A stretch of 64,000 nt of DNA from positions 248,001 through 312,000 of the forward strand of contig NZ_JAPNTZ010000012.1 of the NCBI RefSeq assembly GCF_026626335.1, given 5' to 3'. The notes under the pieces were generated by a model. The model saw nothing but the letters and a program-made list of their open reading frames with translations, was not told the DNA's origin and made no database searches. This DNA comes from Paractinoplanes pyxinae (GTDB lineage: Bacteria; Actinomycetota; Actinomycetes; Mycobacteriales; Micromonosporaceae). Within the stretch, counting starts at the first letter, position 1. The number at the start of each line of letters is the position of its first letter. This document shows positions 19,684 through 28,190 of this stretch, one piece after another. The translations under genes and the position numbers were made by a program.

Positions 19684-21102
19684 GTGCCCCTCAAGACCGG
19701 TCGACGTAAGGCAGGCATAGCGATCGCAGGGAGCGCCGCCCTGGTGCTGGCCGCCGCGGCCGGGACGACCGCCTGGCATGCCGCCGGCTCCCGGCAACCG
19801 GTGGGCTCCTGGCACGAGGCGCCCGCGGCCGCGGGCCGTACGCCGGTGGCGGCCGAACAACGGGCCGGGGAACGGTCCGACGAGCCGACAGCCACGCCCT
19901 CGACCAGCCCGGCGGAGACCCCGTCCTCGGAACCGCGCCTTGCCCCGGAAAGTGCGACCTTGTCACCCAGCACGGAAGCGACCACCGTCGCTCCCGCCGC
20001 CGGCAGCCCCGAGCGGCCGGTCGAGTCGGACACGGCGGCGAACGGCCGGCAGCAGGTCGGCGAGCTGGTCAAGGTCAGCAAGCTGCTCGGCTACCTCGAA
20101 GGCAAGCCGAAGAAGGAGACGTTCAAGTACCCCGGCGCTTCCTACGTGAAGCTGCACTTCGGGAAGATGGCGCTGGCCCCGGGCGACTACGTGACCGTCT
20201 CGGACGCCGACGGCACCGAAAGCTACCGGTACGACGCCGGCGAGCCGGGAGACCGCTGGGCCATGTCGGTCACTGGCGACACGGCCGTGCTCGAGGTGCA
20301 CCGCAGCAGCGCGGGCGAGGGGGACGACCTCGGTGTGAACGTCGACCGGGTGGCCCGCGGATTCAGTCGTACGGAACAAGGCCGCCAGCCGGAGAAGCAG
20401 CTCAACCCACCCGGGCGCACCGGGCGTGAGGAATCGGTCTGCGGCGCTGACACGTCGAGCGACGCCGCATGCTACAAGTCGAGTGACCCCGTCGCGTACA
20501 CGAAATCGAAGGCCATCGCCCGCCTGCTGATCAACGGCACCGAGCTGTGCACCGGCTGGCGGATCGGCCCGCAGAACCGCATGCTCACCAACAACCACTG
20601 CTTCACCACCACCGCCCAGGCCTACAACACCGAGGTCTGGTTCAACTATCAGTGCGCGCAGTGCGGCGGCTACGACGTCTACCAGCCGACCAAGGTCTGG
20701 GGATCCAAGGTGCTGGCCACCGACAAGACGTACGACTACACCCTGTTCTCGGTCGACAAGTTCGCCTCGGTGCAGAAGTACGGCTACCTGAACCTGGACA
20801 CCAAGCGGCCGGCCAAGAACCAGGAGCTCTACGTGCCGCAGCACCCGGCGGGCGAGCCGACCCGGATCGCCGGATCGCTGGGCGAGAAGGCGGGCAACTG
20901 CGCGGTGGCCAACCCCGGCTACGACGGCTACGCGCCCGGGTCGGACGTGGCCTACTACTGCGACACCGAGGGCGGCTCGTCAGGATCGCCGGTGATCTCC
21001 CGGGCAACTAACAAGGTGGTTGCACTGCACCACTTCGGCGGCTGCCCCAATTCGGGCGTACGCGGGGACCTGCTCGCCGCCAAGCTGGGCAAGCTCCTCT
21101 AA
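19684..21102 (+). CDS. secreted trypsin-like serine peptidase
   Basis: 472 residues. An N-terminal hydrophobic segment (KAGIAIAGSAALVLAAAAG) acts as signal peptide or anchor, followed by a Pro/Thr/Ser/Ala-rich spacer (~30-115) and a PPC-like domain (~130-200, FKYPGASYVKLHF...). The chymotrypsin-fold peptidase domain lies at ~270-470. Triad: His305 in MLTNNHCF, Asp351 in TYDYTLFSVD, Ser433 in EGGSSGSPV. Paired cysteines flank the active site (ELCTGWRIG..NNHC; QCAQCGG), as expected for an exported enzyme. It resembles the lysyl-endopeptidase/V8-like secreted peptidases of actinomycetes. The GTG at 19684 is used; a TTG at 19675 is an alternative, and neither has a clear ribosome binding site. 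The stop codon overlaps the -10 box of the next gene. Confidence 0.8.
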   Translation: MPLKTGRRKAGIAIAGSAALVLAAAAGTTAWHAAGSRQPVGSWHEAPAAAGRTPVAAEQRAGERSDEPTATPSTSPAETPSSEPRLAPESATLSPSTEATTVAPAAGSPERPVESDTAANGRQQVGELVKVSKLLGYLEGKPKKETFKYPGASYVKLHFGKMALAPGDYVTVSDADGTESYRYDAGEPGDRWAMSVTGDTAVLEVHRSSAGEGDDLGVNVDRVARGFSRTEQGRQPEKQLNPPGRTGREESVCGADTSSDAACYKSSDPVAYTKSKAIARLLINGTELCTGWRIGPQNRMLTNNHCFTTTAQAYNTEVWFNYQCAQCGGYDVYQPTKVWGSKVLATDKTYDYTLFSVDKFASVQKYGYLNLDTKRPAKNQELYVPQHPAGEPTRIAGSLGEKAGNCAVANPGYDGYAPGSDVAYYCDTEGGSSGSPVISRATNKVVALHHFGGCPNSGVRGDLLAAKLGKLL

Positions 21103-21105
21103 CCT
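21100..21105 (+). promoter_or_regulatory. putative -10 box TAACCT for leaderless PAP2 gene
   Basis: A TANNNT hexamer ending 8 bases before GTG 21114 overlaps the TAA stop of the preceding protease gene. No Shine-Dalgarno sequence is present. Confidence 0.4.
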
Positions 21106-21113
21106 CGGATGGC

Positions 21114-21836
21114 GTGAGACCGCACAAGAGCTGGTGGCTGGACGTCGTCCTGGTGGCGGCGTTCGTCGCGATCACCGTGGCGCTCATGCGGGGCCACCTG
21201 CTGCGTCTCGACGAGCGGGTGGCCGACTGGTCGCTGAGCCACCAGCCGGCCGTGCCGTACTGGACGGCCCGGGTGCTCAACTATCTGGGTCAGGGCGGCC
21301 AGATCCTCATGCCGCTGTCGTTGCTGCTCAGCGGGTGGCTGGCCTGGCGTACGCGCTCGGTCCGGGCGGTCCTGCCGTTCGTGGCGGCGTTCGTGCTGAC
21401 GTACGTGACCATCGGCCCGCTGAAGATCTGGGCCGACCGGGCCGCGCCGCGCTTCGACGGGCCCGACCGCGTGATCATGCACAACCCGTACGCCGAGGGC
21501 GCGTACGCGATGAGCTACCCCTCGGGTCACCTGGGCAACTCGCTCGTCTGGTACGCCGTGCTGGCCATGCTGGCCGCGGCCCTGCTGCGGCGGCCGCTGC
21601 AGCGCTGGGAGACGTGGGCGCTGCGGGTGGCGCCGGTCGCGATCGTTTTCTGTACGACGGTCTACACCGGCTTCCACTGGCTGACCGACTCGGTGGCCGG
21701 CCTGCTGCTGGGCGTGGTGCTGGCCCGGCTGATCGAGCGCATCCCGTTCGACCGCCTGCCGCTGCCCGCCCTCAACGGCTGGGAGAAGCCGGCCGGATTC
21801 ACTCGATCCAGCGACCGGAGCGCATCACCCGCTTGA
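21114..21836 (+). CDS. PAP2-superfamily membrane phosphatase
   Basis: 240-residue integral membrane lipid phosphatase-like protein with about six hydrophobic segments. The three-part PAP2 catalytic signature is visible in slightly divergent form: KIWADRAAPR (K-x6-RP-like), YPSGH (PSGH with the proton-donor His) and TGFHWLTDSVAGLLLG (the SR-x5-H-x3-D site, nucleophile His and Asp present). Possible substrates are phosphatidic acid, undecaprenyl pyrophosphate or other polyprenyl phosphates; sequence alone does not decide. The last 38 bases overlap the 3' end of nagA on the opposite strand. Confidence 0.8.
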   Translation: MRPHKSWWLDVVLVAAFVAITVALMRGHLLRLDERVADWSLSHQPAVPYWTARVLNYLGQGGQILMPLSLLLSGWLAWRTRSVRAVLPFVAAFVLTYVTIGPLKIWADRAAPRFDGPDRVIMHNPYAEGAYAMSYPSGHLGNSLVWYAVLAMLAAALLRRPLQRWETWALRVAPVAIVFCTTVYTGFHWLTDSVAGLLLGVVLARLIERIPFDRLPLPALNGWEKPAGFTRSSDRSASPA

Positions 21837-22890
21837 CGTGCAGGTCGGCGTCGAGCACGACCAGGTCGGCCCGCAGCCCGGCCTCCAGCGCGCCCACCTG
21901 GTCGCTCAGGCCGAGCACCCGGGCCGGCGTGGTCGAGGCCATCGCCACCGCCCCGGCCAGCCCGATGCCCGCCGCTACCGTGTTGCGCAGCGCCTCGTCC
22001 ATGGTCAGCGTGCTGCCGGCGATCGAGCCGTCCCGCACCAGCCGGGCCACCCGGTCGGCCACCACCACCTGCTGACCACCCAGGTCGTACGTGCCGTCGG
22101 CCATGCCGGTGGCGTCGATCGCGTCGGTGACCAGCGCCGACTTGTCCGGCCCGGCCGTACGCGCGGCGAAGCCCAGCATGCCCGGGTGCAGGTGGATGTT
22201 GTCGGCCACCAGCTCGCACACCACCGGCGAGGACAGCAGACCGATCACCGGGCCCGGTTCGCGGTGGTGCGGCGGTCGCATGCCGTTGAACAGGTGGGTG
22301 CCGACGGTTGCGCCCGCGGCCACGCCGGCCAGCGTCTGCTCGTACGTGGCATCGGTGTGGCCCACCGCGGCGGCCACACCCCGCTCGCGCAGGAAGCCGA
22401 TCGCCTCCAGCGCGCCCGGCAGCTCGGGGGCGATCGTGACCAGACGAACCGAGCCCAGCTCGATCAGCTCGGTCAGCTCCTTGATCGACGGGTCGCGCAG
22501 GAACTCCGGGTTCTGCGCGCCGCACCGGACGCCCGAGAGGTACGGCCCCTCGTAGTGCACGCCGCCGATGACCCCGGCCTCGACCAGCGGGCGGTAGGCC
22601 ACGGTGGCGTCGCGCATCAGCTCGAACGGGGAGCTGACCAGGCTGGCCAGCATCGTCGTGGTTCCGTGGCCCAGGTGGAACGCGGCCGCCCCGCGCGCCG
22701 ACTCGACGTCGCCGGTGGTGAACGTGTGTCCGCCGCCGCCGTGACAGTGCAGGTCGACGAAGCCCGGCACGACGATGTCGTCGCCCGCGCCGCCGGCCGC
22801 CTCGACCGACAGGATGGCCGGCCCGTCCACCTCGACGTACCCCTCGACGACGGCGCCGGGCCGGACGATCTTTCCGCCGATGCGGGTCAT
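21799..22890 (-). CDS. nagA: N-acetylglucosamine-6-phosphate deacetylase
   Basis: Removes acetate from GlcNAc-6-P to give glucosamine-6-P in amino-sugar catabolism and cell-wall recycling; cytoplasmic metal-dependent amidohydrolase. 363 residues. Motifs: metal/TIM-barrel entry DLHCHGGGGH, HYEGPYLS, AVGHTDATYEQ, THLFNGM, the catalytic LVTDAIDATG (Asp) and C-terminal GLRADLVVLD. It is the third gene of a tight operon: its ATG overlaps the stop of the ROK kinase gene (ATGA). Supply of phosphorylated substrate by that kinase fits the pathway. Confidence 0.92.
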   Translation of the reverse strand: MTRIGGKIVRPGAVVEGYVEVDGPAILSVEAAGGAGDDIVVPGFVDLHCHGGGGHTFTTGDVESARGAAAFHLGHGTTTMLASLVSSPFELMRDATVAYRPLVEAGVIGGVHYEGPYLSGVRCGAQNPEFLRDPSIKELTELIELGSVRLVTIAPELPGALEAIGFLRERGVAAAVGHTDATYEQTLAGVAAGATVGTHLFNGMRPPHHREPGPVIGLLSSPVVCELVADNIHLHPGMLGFAARTAGPDKSALVTDAIDATGMADGTYDLGGQQVVVADRVARLVRDGSIAGSTLTMDEALRNTVAAGIGLAGAVAMASTTPARVLGLSDQVGALEAGLRADLVVLDADLHVKRVMRSGRWIE

Positions 22891-23810
22891 GCCAGTTTCT
22901 CCAGGTGGTCAAGGGCCAGCAGGGCAGCGCCGATGCACCCGGCTTCGTCGCCCAGACCGGCGCGGACGAAGGCCGGCGGGCGGTGGAAGGTGATCCGCTC
23001 ACGGAACGCCGACTCGAGCGGGTGCAACAGGGCATCGCCGGCCTCGGCCAGTCCACCGCCGATCACCAGGACGTCCACGTCGTACAGGGCCTGGGCGGTG
23101 ACCAGACCGTCGGCCAGCGCCTCGATCGCCTCGCGCCAGACCGTGGCCGCGAGGTGGTCGCCCTGGCCGGCCCGGGTGACCACGTCGAGCGCGGTGGCGC
23201 CGGGCGCCCCGGCCAGCTCGGCGTAGCGCTTCCCGACCGCCCGGGCCGAGCCGTAGGCCTCCATGCAGCCGCGCTGCCCGCACGGGCAGGCCTCGCCGCC
23301 GGGCCGGACGACGATGTGGCCCAGCTCGCCGGCCGCGCCGTGCGCCCCGGAGTAGCCCTCGCCCCCCACGACCAGCGCGGCGGCGATGCCGGTGCCGATG
23401 GCCATGAACAACACGTGCCGGTGACCGCGGCCGCCGCCCAGCCGGGCCTCGGCGATGCCACCGACCCGTACGTCATGACCCAGCGCGGCCGGCAGGCCCA
23501 GCCGCTCCTCGATCCGGGCGCGCACCGGCACGTCGCGGAAGCCGATGTTGGAGGACCAGGCCGCGATGCCGTTCTGCTCGTCGACGACGCCGGGCACGGC
23601 GATGCCCACCGCCACCGGTTCGAGACTGTCGGCGCGGGCCTTGGCGGCCAGCCCCTCGGCGACGTCGAGGATCGTGCCGAGCACCGCCTCCGGGCCACGC
23701 TCGGCCCGGGTGGGGTGCCGCTCGGCGTGGTGAACCGTCCCGTCCGGCCGGACCAGCGCGCACTTCATGCCCGTCCCGCCCACGTCCAGGGCGACCACCA
23801 CGTTCGTCAT
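22887..23810 (-). CDS. ROK-family sugar kinase, probable N-acetylglucosamine kinase
   Basis: ATP-dependent sugar kinase of 307 residues. It has the phosphate-binding loop ALDVGGTGMKCAL at the N-terminus, the ROK zinc-site CPCGQRGC followed by MEAYGSARA, and the GHDVRVGGIAEARLG and GAAGELGH motifs. Located between a SIS isomerase and nagA with ATGA overlaps on both sides, it most likely phosphorylates GlcNAc (or a related amino sugar) to feed NagA. Glucokinase activity is the alternative, because ROK sequences do not separate cleanly. Confidence 0.82.
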   Translation of the reverse strand: MTNVVVALDVGGTGMKCALVRPDGTVHHAERHPTRAERGPEAVLGTILDVAEGLAAKARADSLEPVAVGIAVPGVVDEQNGIAAWSSNIGFRDVPVRARIEERLGLPAALGHDVRVGGIAEARLGGGRGHRHVLFMAIGTGIAAALVVGGEGYSGAHGAAGELGHIVVRPGGEACPCGQRGCMEAYGSARAVGKRYAELAGAPGATALDVVTRAGQGDHLAATVWREAIEALADGLVTAQALYDVDVLVIGGGLAEAGDALLHPLESAFRERITFHRPPAFVRAGLGDEAGCIGAALLALDHLEKLA

Positions 23811-24730
23811 CGCAGGACGATCGAACGGGTCAGGTGGCGTGGGTGGTCGGGGTCGAGGCCCTGGCTGGTGGCCAGCAGAACGGCGACGCGCTGGGCCACG
23901 ATCAGGTCGGCCATCGGGTCGAGCGGGGCCCGGCCGCCGCACCAGCTGCCCAGCGCCGCGTAGCCGCCGTGGTGCCGGCTGTGCACGAACAGGGCGCCGG
24001 TCGCCTCGACCTCGTCGGCCAGGCCGGTCGGGATGTCGCCGAACGCCCACACCGCGCGGCGCGGGGCGGCGATCGAGATCGGGCCGTGCCGGTAGTCCAT
24101 GGCCGGGTACGCCTCGGCCCAGAACGACGCGGCCTCGCGGCACTTGAGCGCGGCCTCCTCGGCCAGGCCGACAGTCCAGCCCCGGCCCAGGAACGTGATC
24201 TGCTCGACCAGCGCCGGGTGGACCGGCAGCGGCAGGCGCACGGCGACCTCGGCGTCGGTGGCCACGGCCTCGATGTCCTCACCCAGGTGGGCCCGGAGCA
24301 GCGCGAGGGTGCTGGTGGCGAACCGGGTCTGCACCACCGACTGCTCGTCGGCGAAGTCGAGCAGCACGGTCTGGTCGGCGATCCGAGCCGCGGGCTGGGC
24401 GCCGTCGGCCGTCACCACGGTCGTCGGGGTGCCGCCGGCCAGGTCGTTGAGCAGGTCAAGCACCTCGGTGGTGGTGCCGGAGCGGGTGATCGCCACGACC
24501 CGGTCGTACCGGCGGCGGCGCGGGAACTCCGACGCCTGGAACGCGTCGGTCTCGCCCTGACCGGCCCGCTCACGCAGTGCCGCGTACGCCTTGGCCATGA
24601 ACCACGACGTGCCGCAGCCGACCACGGCCACGCGCTCGCCACGCTCGGGGAGGCCGGGCGCGTCGGCCAGCTTCGCGGCCTGACGCCAGCACTCCGGCTG
24701 GCTGGCGATCTCCGCCTTGACGTACGTCAT
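23807..24730 (-). CDS. SIS-domain sugar isomerase/deaminase-like protein
   Basis: 307-residue protein with two SIS (sugar isomerase) domains, equivalent to the isomerase half of GlmS without the glutaminase domain (AgaS/FrlB-like). First domain: VAVVGCGTSWFMAKAYAALRE and AITRSGTTTEVLDLL. Second domain: FLGRGWTVGLAEEAALKCREA, then the RHGPISI loop. It is probably a glucosamine-6-phosphate deaminase/isomerase acting after NagA, and classical nagB is not in the window. The ATG at 24730 has AAGGGTGG about 6 bases upstream; the longer reading from 24790 lacks support. It is the first gene of the operon and diverges from a DeoR regulator across 186 bases. Confidence 0.8.
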   Translation of the reverse strand: MTYVKAEIASQPECWRQAAKLADAPGLPERGERVAVVGCGTSWFMAKAYAALRERAGQGETDAFQASEFPRRRRYDRVVAITRSGTTTEVLDLLNDLAGGTPTTVVTADGAQPAARIADQTVLLDFADEQSVVQTRFATSTLALLRAHLGEDIEAVATDAEVAVRLPLPVHPALVEQITFLGRGWTVGLAEEAALKCREAASFWAEAYPAMDYRHGPISIAAPRRAVWAFGDIPTGLADEVEATGALFVHSRHHGGYAALGSWCGGRAPLDPMADLIVAQRVAVLLATSQGLDPDHPRHLTRSIVLR

Positions 24731-24916
24731 GGGCCACCCTTCACACCGCGTGCGCATAAGCGCTCGGTACCCGGCACTTTCGAGCGCCATTCTGCGTGGA
24801 AGCCCGGCGCGGACGCAACCATCGCCGCCGCACCGCGCAGCGCTGAGCTTTGCTTCCCGGGCTTTCGCGCACTAATGTGCACACTCTTATCACGGAACGT
24901 GCAGCGGGGAGTCTGG

Positions 24917-25702
24917 GTGGACCGGTACGCGCGGTGGAATGCCCTGCTCGAGTTACTGGCCGAGAGCGGCCGGGTCAGCGTCGAGGACGCGGCCGAACGC
25001 CTCGACGTCTCCCAGGCCACCATCCGCCGCGACTTCGACCAGCTCGCCCAGCAGCAGATGATCACGCGTACGCGCGGTGGGGCGGTCGCCAACGGCGTCT
25101 CCTACGACCTGCCGCTGCGCTACAAGAGCGCCAAGCACTCGGCCGAGAAACAGCGCATCGGCGAGGCGGCGGCCGGCCTGGTCACCCCCGGCACGGTGGT
25201 CGGCCTCAACGGCGGAACCACGGTCACCGAGGTCGCGCGCGCTTTGGCCGTACGCCCCGACCTCAACGCCGGCAGCGAGGGCTCCCAGCTCACGGTGGTC
25301 ACGAACGCCCTCAACATCGCCAACGAGCTGCTGGTCCGCTCCCGCATGAAAATCGTGGTGGCCGGCGGCGTGGTGCGCCCCCAGTCCTTCGAGGTGGTCG
25401 GCCCGCTGGGCGGCGCGCTGCTGAAAGAGGTAACGCTCGACATCGTCCTGCTGGGCGTCGACGCGGTCGACGTCGAGCTGGGCGCCGCCTCCCACCACGA
25501 GGGCGAGGCCGCCATGAACAGCCTCATGGTGGCCCGAGCCAAACGCGTAGTGGTGATCGCCGACTCCTCGAAGCTGGGCGGCCACGCTTTCGCCCGCATC
25601 TGCCCCATCACAAAGATCGAAACCCTGGTAACCGACTCCGGCGCCCCTGCCGACGTGGTGGCCCGCTTCCAAGAAGCCGGAGTCCACGTCGTAACAGCGT
25701 GA
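24917..25702 (+). CDS. DeoR-family transcriptional regulator of the amino-sugar operon
   Basis: 261-residue DNA-binding repressor type. The N-terminal winged HTH (RWNALLELLAESGRVSVEDAAERL, VSQATIRRDFDQLAQQ) matches the DeoR HTH signature. The C-terminal sugar-phosphate sensor domain (DeoRC) shows GTVVGLNGGTTVTEVAR, VVTNALNIANEL, VVAGGVVRPQSFEVVGP and VVVIADSSKLG. The GTG at 24917 is chosen because GGGGAG lies at 24906-24911 and DRYARWNALLELL begins the family N-terminus. Divergent placement next to the SIS-ROK-nagA operon suggests it controls that operon in response to an amino-sugar phosphate; this is inferred from position. Confidence 0.85.
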   Translation: MDRYARWNALLELLAESGRVSVEDAAERLDVSQATIRRDFDQLAQQQMITRTRGGAVANGVSYDLPLRYKSAKHSAEKQRIGEAAAGLVTPGTVVGLNGGTTVTEVARALAVRPDLNAGSEGSQLTVVTNALNIANELLVRSRMKIVVAGGVVRPQSFEVVGPLGGALLKEVTLDIVLLGVDAVDVELGAASHHEGEAAMNSLMVARAKRVVVIADSSKLGGHAFARICPITKIETLVTDSGAPADVVARFQEAGVHVVTA

Positions 25703-25741
25703 CGGCCAGCCGTTCGAGCAGTGCATATTGACGGGTCTGTC

Positions 25742-25747
25742 TAGAGT
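25742..25747 (+). promoter_or_regulatory. putative -10 box TAGAGT for leaderless ABC ATPase gene
   Basis: TANNNT hexamer ending 7 bases before GTG 25755; no ribosome binding site. Confidence 0.5.
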
Positions 25748-25754
25748 CTCGCCC

Positions 25755-26744
25755 GTGACTGCCGTATTGGAGATAGCGGGGCTGCAGAAGACGTACCGCA
25801 GCCGTAAAGGGGTGCGAAGAGCGCTCGACGGGTTCGACATGACTGTCGAGGCGGGGCAGGTGCACGGCTTCCTCGGGCCCAACGGCTCGGGCAAGACGAC
25901 CACGTTGCGGACGTTGCTCGGGCTGATCAGGCCGAACGGCGGGCGGATGGCGATCCTCGGGCGCGAGGTGCCCGAGAGCCTGCCCGACGTGGCGGGGCAG
26001 GTCGGCGCGATCGTGGAGAGCCCGCAGTTCTTCGGCAACTTCACCGCGCAGGACACGCTTTCCCTCCTGGCCGACGCGGGCGGCGTACGGAAGGAAAGGG
26101 TCTTCGCCGTTCTCGAGCTGGTCGGGCTGCGGGACCGCGCCAAGGACCGGGTCAAGACCTACTCGCTCGGCATGAAGCAGCGGCTGGCGGTGGCGTCGGC
26201 GCTGCTCAAGGAGCCGAAGCTGCTGATTCTGGACGAGCCGGCCAACGGCCTCGACCCGGGTGGCATCCGCGAGATGCGCACGCTGATGCGCAACCTGGCC
26301 GAGTCGGGCATGACCGTGGTGCTCTCCAGCCACATCCTGGGCGAGATCCAGCTCATCTGCGATTCCGTCACGATCATCTCGGCCGGGCGCCGGGTGGCCG
26401 CGGGATCGGTGGCCGACGTGCTGCGGAGCAATACCTCGTCGGCGGTGAAGGTGAGCCTCGAGCCGGGGGTGGACATGCGCGGCGCTATTGAGCTGCTGCG
26501 AGCCAACGGCGCCCAGGTCACCGTCGAGCACGATCACTTCATGGTCGGCAACGCCGGCAACCCCGCTCAGATCACCCGGATCCTGGCCGAGCGCGAGATC
26601 TACGTGAGCGAGCTGACCCCGGTCTCGGCCGACCTGGAGAGCGTCTTCCTGCAGCTCACCGGCACCGCGCCGGTCGAGGGGCAGAACCGCCAGGTCGACC
26701 AGACGGCGGCTGCGGCCCCGGCCAGCGGAGGGTGGGGACAGTGA
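25755..26744 (+). CDS. ABC-2 type transporter ATP-binding protein
   Basis: 329-residue cytoplasmic ATPase of an exporter. Walker A is GPNGSGKTTT, the signature is YSLGMKQRLA (divergent LSGGQ), Walker B is LLILDEPANGLDP and the switch His is in LSSHILGE. The C-terminal ~100 residues follow the DrrA/CcmA-type export ATPases. It is paired with the next gene (membrane subunit) through a GTGA overlap, so the two form a two-component exporter. The substrate is unknown. The GTG start is chosen from the leaderless spacing to TAGAGT. Confidence 0.85.
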   Translation: MTAVLEIAGLQKTYRSRKGVRRALDGFDMTVEAGQVHGFLGPNGSGKTTTLRTLLGLIRPNGGRMAILGREVPESLPDVAGQVGAIVESPQFFGNFTAQDTLSLLADAGGVRKERVFAVLELVGLRDRAKDRVKTYSLGMKQRLAVASALLKEPKLLILDEPANGLDPGGIREMRTLMRNLAESGMTVVLSSHILGEIQLICDSVTIISAGRRVAAGSVADVLRSNTSSAVKVSLEPGVDMRGAIELLRANGAQVTVEHDHFMVGNAGNPAQITRILAEREIYVSELTPVSADLESVFLQLTGTAPVEGQNRQVDQTAAAAPASGGWGQ

Positions 26745-27751
26745 GCCTCTACAGTGCTGAGACCCGGCGGCTGACCAAGCGCCGCTTCACCAAGCTGTTC
26801 CTGCTCGGCGTGACGCTCATCCTGGCCGCCGTCGCGGTCGGCATGTTCTTCACCAACGAGAAGGTCGGCCCCGAGCAGATCGCGTCGGCGCAGGCCCAGG
26901 CGCAGCAGGACTATCAGCGCTCGCTCGAGCAGTTCCAGAAGGACATGGCCGACTGCCAGGCCGCCCAGGGCACGGCCCAGGCGAGCAACTGGCCGCCGGG
27001 CTGTGAGGGCATGGTCGAGCCGACCATCGACAACTTCCAGACCCAGTGGTACATGCCGCCGACCTTCAACTTCCGCGAGAACTTCGGCGACATGGTGACC
27101 ACGCTGGCCGCGTTGCTGGCGCTGGTGGCGTTCATCGTGGGCGCGTCGTTCGTGGGGGCCGAGTGGAGCAGCGGCGGCATGATGAACCTGCTGCTCTGGC
27201 GGCCGCAGCGGCTGCGGGTGCTGGGCATCAAGCTGGCCGCCCTGCTGGTCTTCTTCACCGCGCTGACGGTGGTGTTCTCGGCGATCTGGACGGGGCTGTT
27301 CTATCTGATCGCGCAGGCCCGCGGCACGACCGACGGCATGACCTCGGGCGCCTGGCAGTCGATCGCCCTGATGGAGTTGCGCGGGCTGGCGCTGGTGATC
27401 GTGGCCGGCGCGGTCGGTTTCGGGCTGGCCTCGCTGGGCCGGCACACGGCGATGGCGCTGGGCGTGACGATCGGCGCGGTCATCGTCTTCCAGTTCGGAC
27501 TCGGAACCGTGCTGGCCATGGCCGACGTGAAGTTCGCCGAGGCCTACCTGATCCCGATCTGGATGATCGCGTGGATGAACAAAGAGGTGAAGATCGAGGA
27601 CTACAACTCCTGCGACTTCAACTCGGCGACCGGCTGCGTGCCCGATGCGCTGACGCTGACCTGGCCGATGGCGGGCGGCATCCTGGCCGGCGTGTTCGTG
27701 CTCATCGTGGTGGCGTCTATGTGGACTATGCGTAGCCGGGACGTCACCTGA
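26741..27751 (+). CDS. ABC-2 type transporter permease subunit
   Basis: 336-residue membrane subunit partnering the preceding ATPase. One N-terminal helix (LFLLGVTLILAAVAVGMFF) is followed by a ~90-residue extracytoplasmic loop with a Gln-rich stretch (QAQAQQDYQRSLEQFQKD) that may form a coiled coil. Five more helices follow, ending with LAGVFVLIVVASMW. The FVGAEWSSGGMMNLLLWRP segment is typical of ABC-2 permeases. The GTG at 26741 has GGAGGGTGGGG just upstream and overlaps the ATPase stop. A strong terminator follows. Confidence 0.8.
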   Translation: MSLYSAETRRLTKRRFTKLFLLGVTLILAAVAVGMFFTNEKVGPEQIASAQAQAQQDYQRSLEQFQKDMADCQAAQGTAQASNWPPGCEGMVEPTIDNFQTQWYMPPTFNFRENFGDMVTTLAALLALVAFIVGASFVGAEWSSGGMMNLLLWRPQRLRVLGIKLAALLVFFTALTVVFSAIWTGLFYLIAQARGTTDGMTSGAWQSIALMELRGLALVIVAGAVGFGLASLGRHTAMALGVTIGAVIVFQFGLGTVLAMADVKFAEAYLIPIWMIAWMNKEVKIEDYNSCDFNSATGCVPDALTLTWPMAGGILAGVFVLIVVASMWTMRSRDVT

Positions 27752-27775
27752 GGTAACGTCGACCGCGCATGCGAG

Positions 27776-27810
27776 GCGGGGACCGTCGGACTTATGCTGA
27801 CGGTCCCCGC
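27776..27810 (+). terminator. intrinsic terminator after the ABC exporter operon
   Basis: A perfect 12-bp inverted repeat (GCGGGGACCGTC / GACGGTCCCCGC) with an 11-nt loop lies 24 bases after the permease stop. Confidence 0.75.
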
Positions 27811-27848
27811 TTAGTACATCTGTGCTTGTCATTCTTCTTTGGAGCGTC

Positions 27849-28172
27849 ATGCAGCCCGCCGCGGACTCGTCCGAAGACCAGCAGCACATCCCGGCCCCCC
27901 GGGAAGAGGCCGAGCCGGTGCCGGCCGAACAAGTCGAGCAGAGCAAGCTGGGCGAGCGTGAGCAGCAGATACTCGCCTTCGAGGCCCGCTGGTGGAAGCA
28001 CGCCGGCTCGAAGGAGCAGGCCATCCGCGACACGTTCGGCCTCGGCTCGACGCGCTACTACCAGCTGCTCAACGCGCTGCTCGACGACCCGGCCGCGCTC
28101 GAGCACGACCCGGTTCTGGTCGGCCGCCTGCGGCGCCTCCGCTCGACGCGGGCCCGGACGAGGCGTCGCTAA
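27849..28172 (+). CDS. DUF3263 domain protein
   Basis: 107 residues. The C-terminal ~60 residues (LGEREQQILAFEARWWKHAGSK...FGLGSTRYYQLLNALLDDP) match the small actinobacterial DUF3263 family. The arrangement is helix-turn-helix-like and a DNA-binding role is plausible but unproven. The N-terminus is acidic and disordered; the C-terminus is Arg-rich (RLRRLRSTRARTRRR). ATG 27849 follows TTTGGAGCGTC. It stands alone, convergent with the CDC48-like gene. Confidence 0.75.
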   Translation: MQPAADSSEDQQHIPAPREEAEPVPAEQVEQSKLGEREQQILAFEARWWKHAGSKEQAIRDTFGLGSTRYYQLLNALLDDPAALEHDPVLVGRLRRLRSTRARTRRR

Positions 28173-28190
28173 CGGCGCCTCGCAAACCGG

